From positions 2,066,001-2,130,000 of the forward strand of contig NZ_QGTX01000001.1 in NCBI RefSeq assembly GCF_003182485.1: a stretch of DNA of 64,000 nt. Reading direction: 5' to 3'. The stretch comes from Geodermatophilus normandii (lineage in GTDB: Bacteria > Actinomycetota > Actinomycetes > Mycobacteriales > Geodermatophilaceae). The position numbers and the translations under genes are program-made. The notes beneath the pieces are model-generated. The model was not told where the DNA came from. It worked only from the letters and a program-made list of their open reading frames with translations, and searched no databases. Position 1 is the first letter of the stretch; each line of letters begins with the position of its first letter. Shown here piece after piece: positions 19,301 to 26,975 of the stretch.

Positions 19301-19458
19301 CGATCCGGTCCTCGTCGCTGACCAAGCTGGACGCGGTGGCGCCGACGCACCCCGAGCCGACGTCGTTCCAGGCCTACTCGGTGCAGAACCCGTACGTGGA
19401 CGTCGCGTACACGCTCGACCCCGAGCGGGTCACCCGCTGGGGCTGGGAGAAGCCCTGA
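16312..19458 (+). CDS. Emb-type arabinosyltransferase
   Basis: 1048 residues, the size of mycobacterial EmbA/B/C. After a cytoplasmic N-terminus there is one membrane segment (LAILVTALIALFCAAALPL) and a periplasmic beta domain (about 65-225). A multi-span GT-C region follows, with PMTDDDGYYAAMARASMDNG at about 298-317; the Asp run (301-303) is the GT-C catalytic and metal site. The long C-terminal periplasmic domain from about residue 745 resembles the Emb carbohydrate-binding region. These enzymes add arabinofuranose from decaprenyl-phosphoryl-arabinose to cell-wall arabinan. The genes for the last steps of that donor lie at 22819-24368. Only one Emb gene is in this window. A large bidirectional hairpin follows. 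Confidence 0.9.
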   Translation: MTDRLVAPTDHAPERVHWRPVGAPSVIERQRLDPGDERPERAGGRRGRIGTELAILVTALIALFCAAALPLAPVSMSMPTVSWPQDPTQPVSTSLQLTAEQPLAVDVRFSCAALDSVAGGDGRLLSTVLPNRPTEDNGLQVRVEDGSVLVRSNGTEIYRGPLSSGACEYALTMDGDSTRLSLDGQEVAQLGRALPDVDVLATSFTGLPGGSADDLSVSIRVDDQFSTSPTAVKWVLTAILLVSAIACLVLLTRWDRRRRALRPGAVRPDTGRLPWYRHLSIVDAGVVALLLVWLFIAPMTDDDGYYAAMARASMDNGYVGNYYQLYNQGYTPFTWFYQLLGYWDQLGHAPVLLRIPSLVAGLLTWAVARALLNSIGLPRLRSRMQRFTATAVAALVFAMAWLPYCLGVRPESIVALLAVLVFGAVVVARRRDSLAWFAVALLIAGIAVTCHPTGLVALTPWLLSIPQIWRLVRSSSLWRTLARAAGVIAPAALAAIPGFLDGSLNDFKRSGEIFDVNPNAEWYDEWLRYQFLLSDGPMGAYAKRITVLLSIVCLLWFVVLQLSSGGRVKRAWPPLVALAGWSYGLSLLMFWIAPSKWTHHFGAVSGLSTVFVTAVLVHGVRVAVAAQRGRRTIAPGVVLAAVSLVLAFALAMHGPNTWAYSWLMGLPHTVVSPFIGGVSLDSPVVWLVVLLLTAAVVTLTTRRDRRSWGRIAGRTFPAVTVVFLVAGFAYLVGGFGLATVRTWDGYSPWADTVQDPLARNCGAQHAFSAPAMDTATELPVASSEGATATGFGADGYHPTSPPPDAATGAPTVWGSYPELGGEANQGEMTSDWFTVPPAEDGEEMLVLVSGRLGFDNELAVEWGTRSGSTISPVAEQSVDDGIDSTYWRQIRLVPPAGERPDVVRLLAADGGSAPGGWLAVSAPLQARVESLERTIPADATLAVAWQFSFLFPCADLPETVFGITEQSDYVFASGTPGLSGLGDNIFTRGRGGLMYPTIRSSSLTKLDAVAPTHPEPTSFQAYSVQNPYVDVAYTLDPERVTRWGWEKP

Positions 19459-19472
19459 CCTGCCGGTGATCG

Positions 19473-19518
19473 ACGACCGCGCCCCCCATCGCCCCGTGGC
19501 GGTGGGGGGCGCGGTCGT
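19473..19518. terminator. Bidirectional hairpin between the Emb gene and the DUF1028 gene
   Basis: A 21-bp stem (19473-19493 with 19498-19518) with a single G-U pair and a CCGT loop, between the convergent Emb and DUF1028 genes. It is one of the strongest hairpins in the window and could stop transcription from both sides. Confidence 0.85.
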
Positions 19519-19563
19519 GCGGTCCGGCCCGCCGCGCGAGGCGGAGGAGGGGGAGCTGTCCCG

Positions 19564-20385
19564 TCAGCCCAGCAGGCGGGAGACCGCCGACAGGCGCGAG
19601 TCGCCGGCCATCGAGGCCAGCCAGGCCGACCAGCCGGGCCGCGCGCGCACCGCCTCGAGCGCCTCCCGCGCGGCCGCCCGGTCGCCCCGCCGGGAGGCGG
19701 CCAGCGCGGCGTAGAGGTCGCGGGCGCCCTCGGGGGCGAAGAGGGCGAGGGTCTCGTAGTCGCGCTCGTCGTAGGCGCGCTGCAGGTTGCGCAGCATCCG
19801 CAACTGGGCGACGGGATCGCCGGAGTCGTCGACCCGCAGGTCCGTCCGCACGCCGTCGTCCTCCTCGGTGGCCGGCTCGCCGCTGACCACGAGCAGCGCC
19901 GCGGACTGCCGGCCGCGCAGGTCGCCGCCGGCGTCCTGGCCCGCGCTCAGGGCGGCCAGCAGCCGGTCGGCCAGGCCGCCGCGGGCTGCCTCGTAGGCCT
20001 GCGCCATCGCCGGCAGCACCTCCGGCGAGGTGAGCATGTTGCCCTGCACGCTCCAGCCCGCGCCGAGCAGGTGACCGCTGACCGGGAACGAGCCCGGACC
20101 GGTGTCCGCGGCGACCGCACCGCCGGCGTCGACCACCGCGATCTGCCGGTCCTGGTCCTCGGCGGCGTGCGCGGCCCGGCGCACCAGCACCGCCGGCGCC
20201 GTGCCCTCGGCCAGCCCGGACAGCAGCACGTGCCCCGTGCCCCGTGGGCTGCGGGCCTGCACCGCGACGACGCCGACGCCCGGCCGGGCGCTGGGCACCG
20301 CCCGGCCGACGGCGAGGATGCAGGAGGAGACGGCGATGCCCATCTCCCCGGTGTCCGGGTCGTGGGCGACGACCGAGAACGTCAC
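19564..20385 (-). CDS. DUF1028 family protein
   Basis: 273 residues. The start VTFSVVAHDPDTGEMGIAVSSC is characteristic of DUF1028 proteins, which have an Ntn-hydrolase-like fold with a processed or exposed N-terminus. GVGVVAVQARSPRGTG and GNMLTSPEVLPAMAQAYE are further family segments. A C-terminal helical extension (about 200-273, NLQRAYDERDYETLALFAPEG and following) looks like a TPR-type helical pair. The enzymatic role of the family is not established. It ends a minus-strand operon with scoB, scoA and a TIGR03089 gene, with a 19-bp gap to scoB, so a role in acyl-CoA or small amide metabolism is possible but unproven. Confidence 0.85.
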   Translation of the reverse strand: MTFSVVAHDPDTGEMGIAVSSCILAVGRAVPSARPGVGVVAVQARSPRGTGHVLLSGLAEGTAPAVLVRRAAHAAEDQDRQIAVVDAGGAVAADTGPGSFPVSGHLLGAGWSVQGNMLTSPEVLPAMAQAYEAARGGLADRLLAALSAGQDAGGDLRGRQSAALLVVSGEPATEEDDGVRTDLRVDDSGDPVAQLRMLRNLQRAYDERDYETLALFAPEGARDLYAALAASRRGDRAAAREALEAVRARPGWSAWLASMAGDSRLSAVSRLLG

Positions 20386-20404
20386 CGGGGGAGCGGTGCC
20401 GCGG

Positions 20405-21073
20405 TCAGACCGTGGCGGGCAGCGCCATGGTCGGGACGTCGGCGGGCACGCTCAGCGGGGCGCCGGTCTTCTCGGCCACCTCGTCGGCGGTCACGCCGGG
20501 CGCGACCTCACGCAGCACGAAGCCCTCGGGCGTCACGTCGACGACGGCGAGGTCGGTGACGACCCGGTCGACGCAGGCCTTGCCGGTCAGCGGCAGCGAG
20601 CACTCCTCGACCAGCTTCGGCGACCCGTCGCGGGCCACGTGCTCCATCATGATCACCACGCGGCGGGCGCCGTGGACGAGGTCCATCGCCCCGCCCATGC
20701 CGTTGACCATCTTCCCGGGGATGAGCCAGTTGGCGAGGTCCCCGCGGGGGTTGACCTGCATCGCGCCGAGGATGGCGAGGTCCAGGTGCTTGCCGCGGAT
20801 CATCCCGAAGCTCATCGCGGAGTCGAAGAAGCTGGCGCCGGGCAGGATCGTGACGGTCTCCTTGCCGGCGTTGATGAGGTCGGGGTCCTCGTCGCCCTCG
20901 TAGGGGTAGGGCCCGACGCCGAGGACGCCGTTCTCCGAGTGCAGGACCACGTGCACGCCGTCGGGCACGTGGTTGGGCACCAGCGTGGGCATGCCGATGC
21001 CGAGGTTGACGTAGGCGCCGTCCTCGAGCTCCTGGGCGACGCGGGCGGCGAGCTGGTCGCGGGTGAGGGTCAT
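20405..21073 (-). CDS. scoB: 3-oxoacid CoA-transferase subunit B
   Basis: 222 residues. It begins [20 protein letters not shown] and contains [28 protein letters not shown] (the SENG motif with the catalytic Glu of class I CoA-transferases) and [14 protein letters not shown], all typical of ScoB/PcaJ. With ScoA it moves CoA from succinyl-CoA to acetoacetate or 3-oxoadipate. The ATG overlaps the scoA stop by 4 bp (ATGA), as expected for subunits made together. No beta-ketoadipate pathway genes are nearby, so acetoacetate use is the more likely role. Confidence 0.93.
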   Translation of the reverse strand: MTLTRDQLAARVAQELEDGAYVNLGIGMPTLVPNHVPDGVHVVLHSENGVLGVGPYPYEGDEDPDLINAGKETVTILPGASFFDSAMSFGMIRGKHLDLAILGAMQVNPRGDLANWLIPGKMVNGMGGAMDLVHGARRVVIMMEHVARDGSPKLVEECSLPLTGKACVDRVVTDLAVVDVTPEGFVLREVAPGVTADEVAEKTGAPLSVPADVPTMALPATV

Positions 21074-21891
21074 CGGGCCTGCTCCTCCGTGGCTTCCTCG
21101 CCGGCTGCGGCCAGCGGTGCGGCGGACTGCTCGGCAGTGGTCGGCCGTGGGCGCGTGGTGCGCCGCTCGATCTTCTTGCCCTCGGGGCCGACGAGGACCA
21201 CCCGGTCGACGAAGACCCCGGGCAGGTGCACGTGCTCGGGACGGATCTCGCCGGGCTCGACGAGCTCCTCGACCTCGGCGATCGTGACCCGCCCGGCCAT
21301 CCCGGCCAGCGGGTTGAAGTTCATGGCCGACTCGTGGAAGACCAGGTTGCCGTGCCGGTCGCCGACCGCGGCGCGGACCAGGCCGAAGTCGGCGGTCAGC
21401 GCGGTCTCGAGCACGTACTCGGTGCCGTCGAAGACGCGGGTCTCCTTCGGTGCGCTGGTCTCGACGACGGTGCCGTCGGCGTCGTAGCGCACCGGGATGC
21501 CGCCGTCGGCGACCATCGTGCCCACGCCGGTGGGCGTGTAGAAGGCGGGGATGCCGGCCCCGCCGGCGCGCAGCCGCTCGGCCAGCGTGCCCTGCGGCGT
21601 GAGCTCGACCTCCAGCTCGCCGGAGAGGTACAGCCGCGCGAGCTCCTTGTTGCCGCCCACGAACGAGCTGATCGTGCGGCGGATCCGGCCGGCGTAGAGC
21701 AGCACGCCCAGCGCCTGGTCGTCGACCCCGCAGTTGTTCGAGATCGTCGTCAGCCCGCTGGTGCCCTGCTCGAGCAGCGCGTCGATCAGCGCGATCGGCA
21801 CGCCGCACAGCCCGAACCCGCCGACGGCGAGCACCGCGCCGTCGCCGACGTCGGACACCGCCTCCCGGGCGCTCGCCACGACCTTGTCCAT
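21070..21891 (-). CDS. scoA: 3-oxoacid CoA-transferase subunit A
   Basis: 273 residues, slightly long for ScoA because of a 30-residue Ala/Glu-rich tail. It begins [19 protein letters not shown] and shows [17 protein letters not shown] (CoA-transferase family motif G-G-F-G-x-x-G-x-P), [18 protein letters not shown], and [15 protein letters not shown]. It forms the A subunit of the class I CoA-transferase with scoB, which starts 4 bp inside its 3' end. Upstream by 40 bp is the TIGR03089 gene on the same strand, probably the first gene of the operon. Confidence 0.93.
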   Translation of the reverse strand: MDKVVASAREAVSDVGDGAVLAVGGFGLCGVPIALIDALLEQGTSGLTTISNNCGVDDQALGVLLYAGRIRRTISSFVGGNKELARLYLSGELEVELTPQGTLAERLRAGGAGIPAFYTPTGVGTMVADGGIPVRYDADGTVVETSAPKETRVFDGTEYVLETALTADFGLVRAAVGDRHGNLVFHESAMNFNPLAGMAGRVTIAEVEELVEPGEIRPEHVHLPGVFVDRVVLVGPEGKKIERRTTRPRPTTAEQSAAPLAAAGEEATEEQAR

Positions 21892-21931
21892 CCGTCGACC
21901 ACCGTTTCCCCGGCGCGGCGGTGCACGTCCC

Positions 21932-22735
21932 TCAGGCGGGACGGCCCAGCTCGCGGAAGCCCTCGATCCGGACGCCGAGCGTAGCGGTGACCCGCTCGGC
22001 CGCCGCCCGGCCGCCCAGGGCCGCGGGGTCGGCGTGCCGGCACAGCACGATGGAGGCGCCGGCCGCCAGCGGCGCGAGCAGCCAGGCGACCGGCCCGGCC
22101 TCGGCGGCGGCTGTGTCGTCGACGAGCACCCGGTCGCCCTCGGCGATGCCGAGCCGCCCGGCCAGCTCGGTGGCCGCGGCGACCAGCCCGCCGAGGGTGA
22201 GCTCGAGGCCGCCGGCGAGCAGGCCGGGCGTGGCCGGGTCCGGCGGTGCGTAGGGGGAGAAGACGTCGCCGTGCCCGCGGACCTCGAGGGCGAAGTCGCG
22301 GGCGGGGCCGCGGTAGCCGGTCATGCCGAGGCCCAGCGGGTGCAGCGAGAGTCCCAGCAGGTCGGGCAGGTCCTGCTCCTCCAGCGGGGCCAGCCGGTCC
22401 TGGGCGGCCAGGACGACGTCGGCGGCGTCGAGACGGCCGTCGTCCTCGGCGGCGGTGTCGAGCACGGTGGCGCCGCAGCTCCACACCCCGAGCAGCACCG
22501 CGGCCGTCTGCCAGTGCACCGGCAGCGCGAGCGCCACGGTGCTGCCCGGGCCGACGTCGAACTCGTCCTGCAGCAGGTTCGCCGTCTTGGCCACCCAGTT
22601 GGCCAGGGTGGTGGCCGACAGCTCCACCCGCTCACCGGTCGCGTCGTCGTAGGCGGTGACCAGAGGCGCAGCGGCGTCGCGGCGCAGGGCGGCGGCGAGC
22701 AGGTCGGACGGGCTGGTGGGTCGTGTGGGAGGCAC
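21932..22735 (-). CDS. TIGR03089 family protein (AMP-ligase-like)
   Basis: 267 residues. It resembles the N-terminal part of AMP-forming acyl-CoA ligases: an RDAAAPLVTAYDDATGERVEL start, LANWVAKTANLLQDEFDVGPG, and ALALPVHWQTAAVLLGVWSCG. It lacks the P-loop and the C-terminal adenylation domain, so catalysis of adenylation is unlikely. That is the form of the TIGR03089 family, found once per genome in many actinobacteria and next to the LCP/wbbL region in mycobacteria (Rv3268). Function unknown. The GTG start at 22735 is supported by family similarity (PPTRPTSPSDLLAAAL). It diverges from the PAP2 gene across an 83-bp promoter region. Confidence 0.85.
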   Translation of the reverse strand: MPPTRPTSPSDLLAAALRRDAAAPLVTAYDDATGERVELSATTLANWVAKTANLLQDEFDVGPGSTVALALPVHWQTAAVLLGVWSCGATVLDTAAEDDGRLDAADVVLAAQDRLAPLEEQDLPDLLGLSLHPLGLGMTGYRGPARDFALEVRGHGDVFSPYAPPDPATPGLLAGGLELTLGGLVAAATELAGRLGIAEGDRVLVDDTAAAEAGPVAWLLAPLAAGASIVLCRHADPAALGGRAAAERVTATLGVRIEGFRELGRPA

Positions 22736-22752
22736 GCGACGAGAGTGACACC

Positions 22753-22760
22753 GTGACGGG
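22753..22760 (+). promoter_or_regulatory. GTGACGGG element between TIGR03089 and PAP2 genes
   Basis: One copy of the octamer that also forms half of the palindrome at 838-853. It lies 44 bp before the PAP2 -10 box. A shared operator is only a suggestion. Confidence 0.3.
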
Positions 22761-22803
22761 ACAGTCCGGCTCGCGCCTCCCCCGCGGGCGGTCGGCAGCC
22801 CCC

Positions 22804-22809
22804 TACAGT
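22804..22809 (+). promoter_or_regulatory. -10 box TACAGT before the PAP2 gene
   Basis: TACAGT followed by 9 bp and the ATG at 22819. The same hexamer precedes gtrA, glf and wbbL. Confidence 0.65.
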
Positions 22810-22818
22810 CGATCCCCG

Positions 22819-23355
22819 ATGACCGCGATCCCCGTGGACAGTCTGGCCCGTCTGGACGCCCACCTCCTCCGTGCCACCCGTCGGCGTCTGGGCGGGACAC
22901 CTGCCGTGCCCGTCGCCCAGGCCCTGTCCCACTTCGGCGAGCACGCACTGGGCTGGCTGGCCGTGGGCGCTGCCGGCTGGCTCACCGGCCGGCGCCGGGA
23001 CGAGTGGGCCGCCGGTGCCGCCGGCGTGCTGGCCGCGCACGCCGCCGGTGTCGTCGTGAAGCGCGTCGTGCGCCGCGAGCGCCCCGCCTTCGCCGACATC
23101 CCGGCGCTCGTGGGGACGCCGAGCCGGTTGTCCTTCCCCAGCGCGCACAGTTGCTCGACCGCTGCGGCGGCCGTCGGCTTCGGCCCGATGGTCGGCCGTC
23201 CCGCCATGAGCGCGGTCACGGGACTCATGCTCGTCTCGCGGGTCCTGCTGGGTGTCCACTATCCGTCCGACGTCGTCACCGGAGCCCTGCTCGGCGCCGG
23301 GGTCGGCTCCGTGGTCCGGCGTCGCCTGACCCGTACCGAAGGCTGGAAGGCATGA
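22819..23355 (+). CDS. PAP2 phosphatase, probable decaprenylphosphoryl-5-phosphoribose phosphatase
   Basis: 178 residues with several membrane segments and the three PAP2 motifs: KRVVRRERP, PSAHS (catalytic His) and SRVLLGVHYPSDV (second catalytic His). It overlaps the next gene by 4 bp (ATGA). That gene encodes the UbiA-type decaprenyl-phosphate phosphoribosyltransferase, and the pair matches mycobacterial Rv3807c-Rv3806c. In that pathway the phosphatase removes the 5-phosphate from decaprenyl-phosphoryl-phosphoribose before epimerisation to the arabinose donor. The assignment is from neighbours plus motifs; PAP2 proteins alone are not substrate-specific by sequence. Confidence 0.85.
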   Translation: MTAIPVDSLARLDAHLLRATRRRLGGTPAVPVAQALSHFGEHALGWLAVGAAGWLTGRRRDEWAAGAAGVLAAHAAGVVVKRVVRRERPAFADIPALVGTPSRLSFPSAHSCSTAAAAVGFGPMVGRPAMSAVTGLMLVSRVLLGVHYPSDVVTGALLGAGVGSVVRRRLTRTEGWKA

Positions 23356-24368
23356 CCGTGACCCTGTCCCCGCACCCGCGCCCGGCCGACGCGTCGCCGG
23401 AGCCCTCCGTGCCCGCGGCCGGTGCAGCGGAGTCCCGTCCCGGGCGGCGTCTCGACGACCCGCCGCTGCCGCCGCGGCTGCCCGGCTGGCGCGGCACCTT
23501 CGCCTGGGCGCTGGTGCGGTCGGTGCGGCCGCGCCAGTGGGTGAAGAACGTCCTGGTGCTGGCCGCGCCGATGGCAGCCGGTGTGGTGCACCGGCCCGAG
23601 GTGCTCGGCCCGACGGCGGTCGCCTTCGTGCTGTTCTGTCTCGCGTCGTCGGCGGTGTACCTCGTCAACGACACGATCGACGTCCTGGAGGACCGGCGGC
23701 ACCCCCGCAAGCGGTTCCGCCCGATCGCCGCGGGGATCATCCCGCGGTGGCTGGCGGTCGCCCTGGCCGTGGTGCTGTTCGCCGTGGCACTCACTGCCGC
23801 CGTCCTGCTGACCCGCCCGGCGCTGGCGGGGGTGCTGGGCGCCTACGTGGTGATCCAGCTCGCGTACTGCCTGTTCCTCAAGAACCAGCCCGTCATCGAC
23901 CTCGCGGTCGTGGCCTCGGGCTTCCTGCTGCGGGGCATCGCCGGTGGTGTCGCCGCCGGCCTGGCGCTCTCCCAGTGGTTCCTGCTCGTGGCTGCCTTCG
24001 GGTCGCTGTTCATGGTCGCCGGCAAGCGGTACTCGGAGCTGGTCGTCCTCGGTGACGCCGCGGCCACCCGCAAGACCCTGCAGGAGTACTCGGCGAGCTA
24101 CCTGCGCTTCGTCTGGAGCCTCTCGGCCGGCGTCGCCTGCACCGCCTACTGCCTGTGGGCCTTCGAGATGGGGCGGACCCAGGACGGCGACGTCCCGTGG
24201 TCGACGATCTCCATCGCGCCGTTCGTGATGGCGTTCCTGCGGTACGCCCGCGACGTCGACAAGGGTGCCGCCGGCGCTCCCGAGGAGATCGTCCTCGGCG
24301 ACCGCGTCCTGCTCGTGCTCGGTCTGCTCTGGGCCGCGCTCGTCGGGATCGGCATCTACACCCGCTGA
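23352..24368 (+). CDS. ubiA: Decaprenyl-phosphate phosphoribosyltransferase (UbiA family)
   Basis: 338 residues with about nine membrane segments after a 55-residue Pro-rich cytoplasmic N-terminus. The prenyltransferase Asp motifs are present: YLVNDTIDVLEDRRHPRKRF (N-D-x-x-D-x-x-x-D) and, in the second half, MVAGKRYSELVVLGD with the K-R-x-x-E form found in phosphoribosyl rather than aromatic acceptors. RPRQWVKNVLVLAAP near the start is typical of the Rv3806c group. It joins PRPP to decaprenyl phosphate, the first committed step to decaprenyl-phosphoryl-arabinose. Start ATG overlaps the PAP2 stop. A strong hairpin follows. The epimerase genes (DprE1/DprE2) are not in this window. Confidence 0.9.
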   Translation: MTVTLSPHPRPADASPEPSVPAAGAAESRPGRRLDDPPLPPRLPGWRGTFAWALVRSVRPRQWVKNVLVLAAPMAAGVVHRPEVLGPTAVAFVLFCLASSAVYLVNDTIDVLEDRRHPRKRFRPIAAGIIPRWLAVALAVVLFAVALTAAVLLTRPALAGVLGAYVVIQLAYCLFLKNQPVIDLAVVASGFLLRGIAGGVAAGLALSQWFLLVAAFGSLFMVAGKRYSELVVLGDAAATRKTLQEYSASYLRFVWSLSAGVACTAYCLWAFEMGRTQDGDVPWSTISIAPFVMAFLRYARDVDKGAAGAPEEIVLGDRVLLVLGLLWAALVGIGIYTR

Positions 24369-24383
24369 TCCCCCCGCGGTCCC

Positions 24384-24417
24384 AGCGCCCCGTCCGGCAC
24401 CTGCCGGGCGGGGCGCT
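24384..24417 (+). terminator. Hairpin after ubiA
   Basis: A 15-bp stem (24384-24398 with 24403-24417, one G-U pair) with ACCT loop, 15 bases after the stop codon. Confidence 0.8.
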
Positions 24418-24978
24418 GTCGTGTCCCCGGGTGCCCGGACCCGCCCCGGCGTCGAGCCGAGCCGGCCTGCCCGGGACGTGACGCCCGGCCACGGCGCCCG
24501 TGCGCTCGGCTCGGCTCGCTCGTCGACGAGGACGCCGCCGGCGTCCGAGGAGTGCCCACCGGCGACCGGGTCGCCTGCGTCCGCCGATCCGCGGCGTGTC
24601 CTCCGGCACCCCGCCGTGCACCGGTCGGGCCTCGTGGCGGTCGGGCCCGTCCTGGGACCCCGACGGTGGCGTCCCGAGCGTCACGCGTCCGCACGCGGCC
24701 GTGCCGACGTCCAACCGGTCGGGCAGGGGCGGCTCGACCGACCGCGGGCAGGACGGCTCCCCGGCGTCCTCGGCCGCCACGTGCGGGCTCGGGACCCACC
24801 CGACGGGCCGGCTGGAGGCGTTCCTGCGGGCGCAAGGGCGGGCCCCGGGTGCGGGGCCGCCTGCTCGGGAGGCCGGCCCGGCCGGGTCCCGGCCGGGCCG
24901 GCCGCAGGACCCACCGCGGCCCCGGTCCGCACGCCCCGACGGCCGCGCCGGGACGGCTGTGCAGACCCCCGGAGACGA
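24418..24978. other. Gene-free spacer between ubiA and the LCP gene
   Basis: About 560 bp between two convergent hairpins. Long open frames cross it only because stop codons are rare at this GC level; their products are low-complexity Arg/Pro/Gly and match no family I know. I see no RNA gene, repeat or promoter pattern. It may be a remnant of lost genes. Confidence 0.5.
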
Positions 24979-25012
24979 CTCGGGCCCCCTCCCGGAGGGG
25001 AGGGGGCCCGAG
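24979..25012 (-). terminator. Hairpin after the LCP gene
   Basis: A 15-bp perfect stem (24979-24993 with 24998-25012) around GGAG, 11 bases beyond the LCP stop on the minus strand. Confidence 0.8.
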
Positions 25013-25023
25013 CGCAGGCCAGG

Positions 25024-26586
25024 TCAGTTGATGCAGCTGGTGTCGGCCGCGGTCCGCGGTGGCTCCGCCGCGGTGTCCGTGGACGGCGCCGGCGGTGTGG
25101 TCGCCTGGCCGATGCCGTTGAAGTCCGAGCCCAGGACCAGCTGGACCGTGCCCGTGGCGGGGTCCTCGCTGACCTCGGTGACGGCGCCGGGGATCTGCGT
25201 CGCCAGCGTGGCGGCCAGCGCCTCGTCGCCCGCGGCGTGGCGGATCGTCGTCTGCTCGAAGTCGTTGCTCGACGCGTTCCCGGTGCTGGTGACGGTGAAG
25301 CCGGCGGCCTCGAGCTGGTCCCTCGCCTCGGCGGCGAGACCGGAGATGCCCGACCCGTTGTAGACCTCCACCGAGACCTCGGACGGCGCGACCGTGGCCG
25401 GCGCGGCCGGGGCCTCGGAGGCGGGTGCCTCGGGCTCGGCGGACAGCTCGGCGAAGAAGTCGTGCAGCGTGTCCTCGTCGGCCAGCTCCACGATCGACCG
25501 GTCGTTCTCGTCGCGGCCGTCGGGGTCGACGATCGGCACGGTCTGGAACTGGATGCTGTCCGGGGTCACCGACTGCATCTGCTGGGCGAGGTCGAGCAGG
25601 TCGAGGTCCCGGTCGATGGTGAGCGACTCGGACGCCGCCTGGATGAGCTCGCGCTGCTTGCCCAGGTCGAGCAGGACGTCCTGCGAGAGCAGCTTGCGCA
25701 GGACCCCGCCGATGAAGACCTGCTGGCGGACGATCCGGTCCAGGTCGACGCGGGGGAGACCGTGCCGCTGGCGGACGAACTTCAGCGCGTCGGCCCCGGC
25801 GATGGTCTGCGGCCCCGCGGGGAACACCGCGCCCGAGTACCGGGAGTCGTCGACCGCCGCGCAGAGGTTGACCTCGATGCCGCCCACGACGTTGGTGAGG
25901 TTGAAGAAGCCGAGCAGGTCGACCTCGGCGTAGTGGTCGATCTGCAGGCCGCTCAGCTGGCTGATCGTCTGCACGAGCAGCTGGGCGCCGCCGGCCTGCT
26001 TGTCGGCCTCGGGTGCGGCGTCGTCGACCTCGCTGTAGCCGTAGGCGTAGGCGGCGTTGAGCTTGTCCATGCCGTACCCCGGGATCTCGACGTAGGAGTC
26101 GCGGGGGAAGGAGACGAACGAGGCGCGCGACCCGTCGGCCGGGACGTGCACCAGGATCATCGTGTCGGTGTTGACCCCGGAGTCGGTGCCGGCGTTGAGC
26201 TCGGCGAGCTGCTCGGGGGTCAGGTCGGCGCGGCTGTCGTTCCCGACCAGCAGCAGGTTCATCGCCTCGGCCGCGTCGCCGGACTCCGAGTTGCCCGCGG
26301 TCGGGATCGCGTCGGTCCGGTTGACCGTCGCCTCGGCCACCCGCCCGAGGTACCAGCCCCAGCCGCTCGCACCCAGCAGGAGCACCGACAGGACGGCGGC
26401 CACGCTGCGGGCGACGACGGCGGCGCGGCCGGTGCGGCGGCGCGACTCGCGAGGGGCGCGGTGCCCGGCCTCGTCGGCCGGGGCGCCGCGGTTCCGCGAG
26501 CGGGCAGGGGCGCCGGCGCGCGGATCCAGTCGTGCCGGGAGCGGCCGGCCCGCGGCGGCGCCGTGCTCGTTGCGGTCTCGACTCAC
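25024..26586 (-). CDS. LCP (LytR-CpsA-Psr) family glycopolymer ligase with LytR_C domain
   Basis: 520 residues. A basic cytoplasmic N-terminus (1-60) is followed by one membrane segment (VVARSVAAVLSVLLLGASGW), then the LCP catalytic domain: NLLLVGNDSRAD, NTDTMILVHVPAD, VSFPRDSYVEIPG and KLNAAYAYG, with the Arg/Asp residues that bind the prenyl pyrophosphate. Later FVRQRHGLPRVDLDRIVRQQ completes it. A LytR_C domain follows (VSVEVYNGSGISGLAAEA..., about 395-480). LCP proteins transfer glycan chains from a lipid carrier onto peptidoglycan; in mycobacteria they attach arabinogalactan. The surrounding genes make that role likely here. GTG at 26586 sits 7 bp after TAACCT, implying a leaderless mRNA. 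Confidence 0.92.
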   Translation of the reverse strand: MSRDRNEHGAAAGRPLPARLDPRAGAPARSRNRGAPADEAGHRAPRESRRRTGRAAVVARSVAAVLSVLLLGASGWGWYLGRVAEATVNRTDAIPTAGNSESGDAAEAMNLLLVGNDSRADLTPEQLAELNAGTDSGVNTDTMILVHVPADGSRASFVSFPRDSYVEIPGYGMDKLNAAYAYGYSEVDDAAPEADKQAGGAQLLVQTISQLSGLQIDHYAEVDLLGFFNLTNVVGGIEVNLCAAVDDSRYSGAVFPAGPQTIAGADALKFVRQRHGLPRVDLDRIVRQQVFIGGVLRKLLSQDVLLDLGKQRELIQAASESLTIDRDLDLLDLAQQMQSVTPDSIQFQTVPIVDPDGRDENDRSIVELADEDTLHDFFAELSAEPEAPASEAPAAPATVAPSEVSVEVYNGSGISGLAAEARDQLEAAGFTVTSTGNASSNDFEQTTIRHAAGDEALAATLATQIPGAVTEVSEDPATGTVQLVLGSDFNGIGQATTPPAPSTDTAAEPPRTAADTSCIN

Positions 26587-26593
26587 ACGGACG

Positions 26594-26599
26594 AGGTTA
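26594..26599 (-). promoter_or_regulatory. -10 box TAACCT, leaderless spacing to the LCP gene
   Basis: TAACCT on the minus strand, followed by 7 bp and the GTG at 26586. Confidence 0.6.
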
Positions 26600-26975
26600 G
26601 GGGCGGGGTCGACCTCTGCCAGGCCCGCGACACGGCGGAACGCTCCGTCTCGACGCGCCTGCTGCCCGCCTGACACCTCCCGCCCGTCCCCTCCCGTCCG
26701 CCACACGGGCCGCACCTGCCACGTCCCGGCGGGGCCCGCTGCGGGCCCCGCGGGCCGACTCCCGGAGACGGGGGGAGGCGCGCGGCGCCCGAGCGGCTCC
26801 TCGGGAGGACCACCCGTCTCATTCGTCACGGCAGGTGAGTCGCTGCCCGTCACGGGCGATGGACCCTCAGTAACCTCGCGCGGGAACGACCGCCGGTCGC
26901 GCACCAGCGCGAGCGGTGCTGTCCCGGTCTGACGCCGTTCGGCCGGCTCTTCGTCGGTCTCCTGGGAGTACTCCG
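26600..26975. other. Divergent regulatory region between the LCP gene and the secreted-protein gene
   Basis: About 376 bp without a gene. It holds a GC hairpin (26729-26751, arms of 11 bp), a CCCGTCACGGG element at 26846-26856 that includes the GTGACGGG octamer on the minus strand, and TAACCT at 26871-26876 as a possible plus-strand -10 box. A GGGAG Shine-Dalgarno sequence lies at 26964-26968. The leader from that -10 would be about 90 bases. No reading frame here looks real. Confidence 0.5.

Noticed and set aside
24265..26673. Plus-strand 802-codon frame from ubiA through the LCP region
   Set aside because: It runs out of frame through ubiA and antisense to LCP; its product has no recognisable domain.
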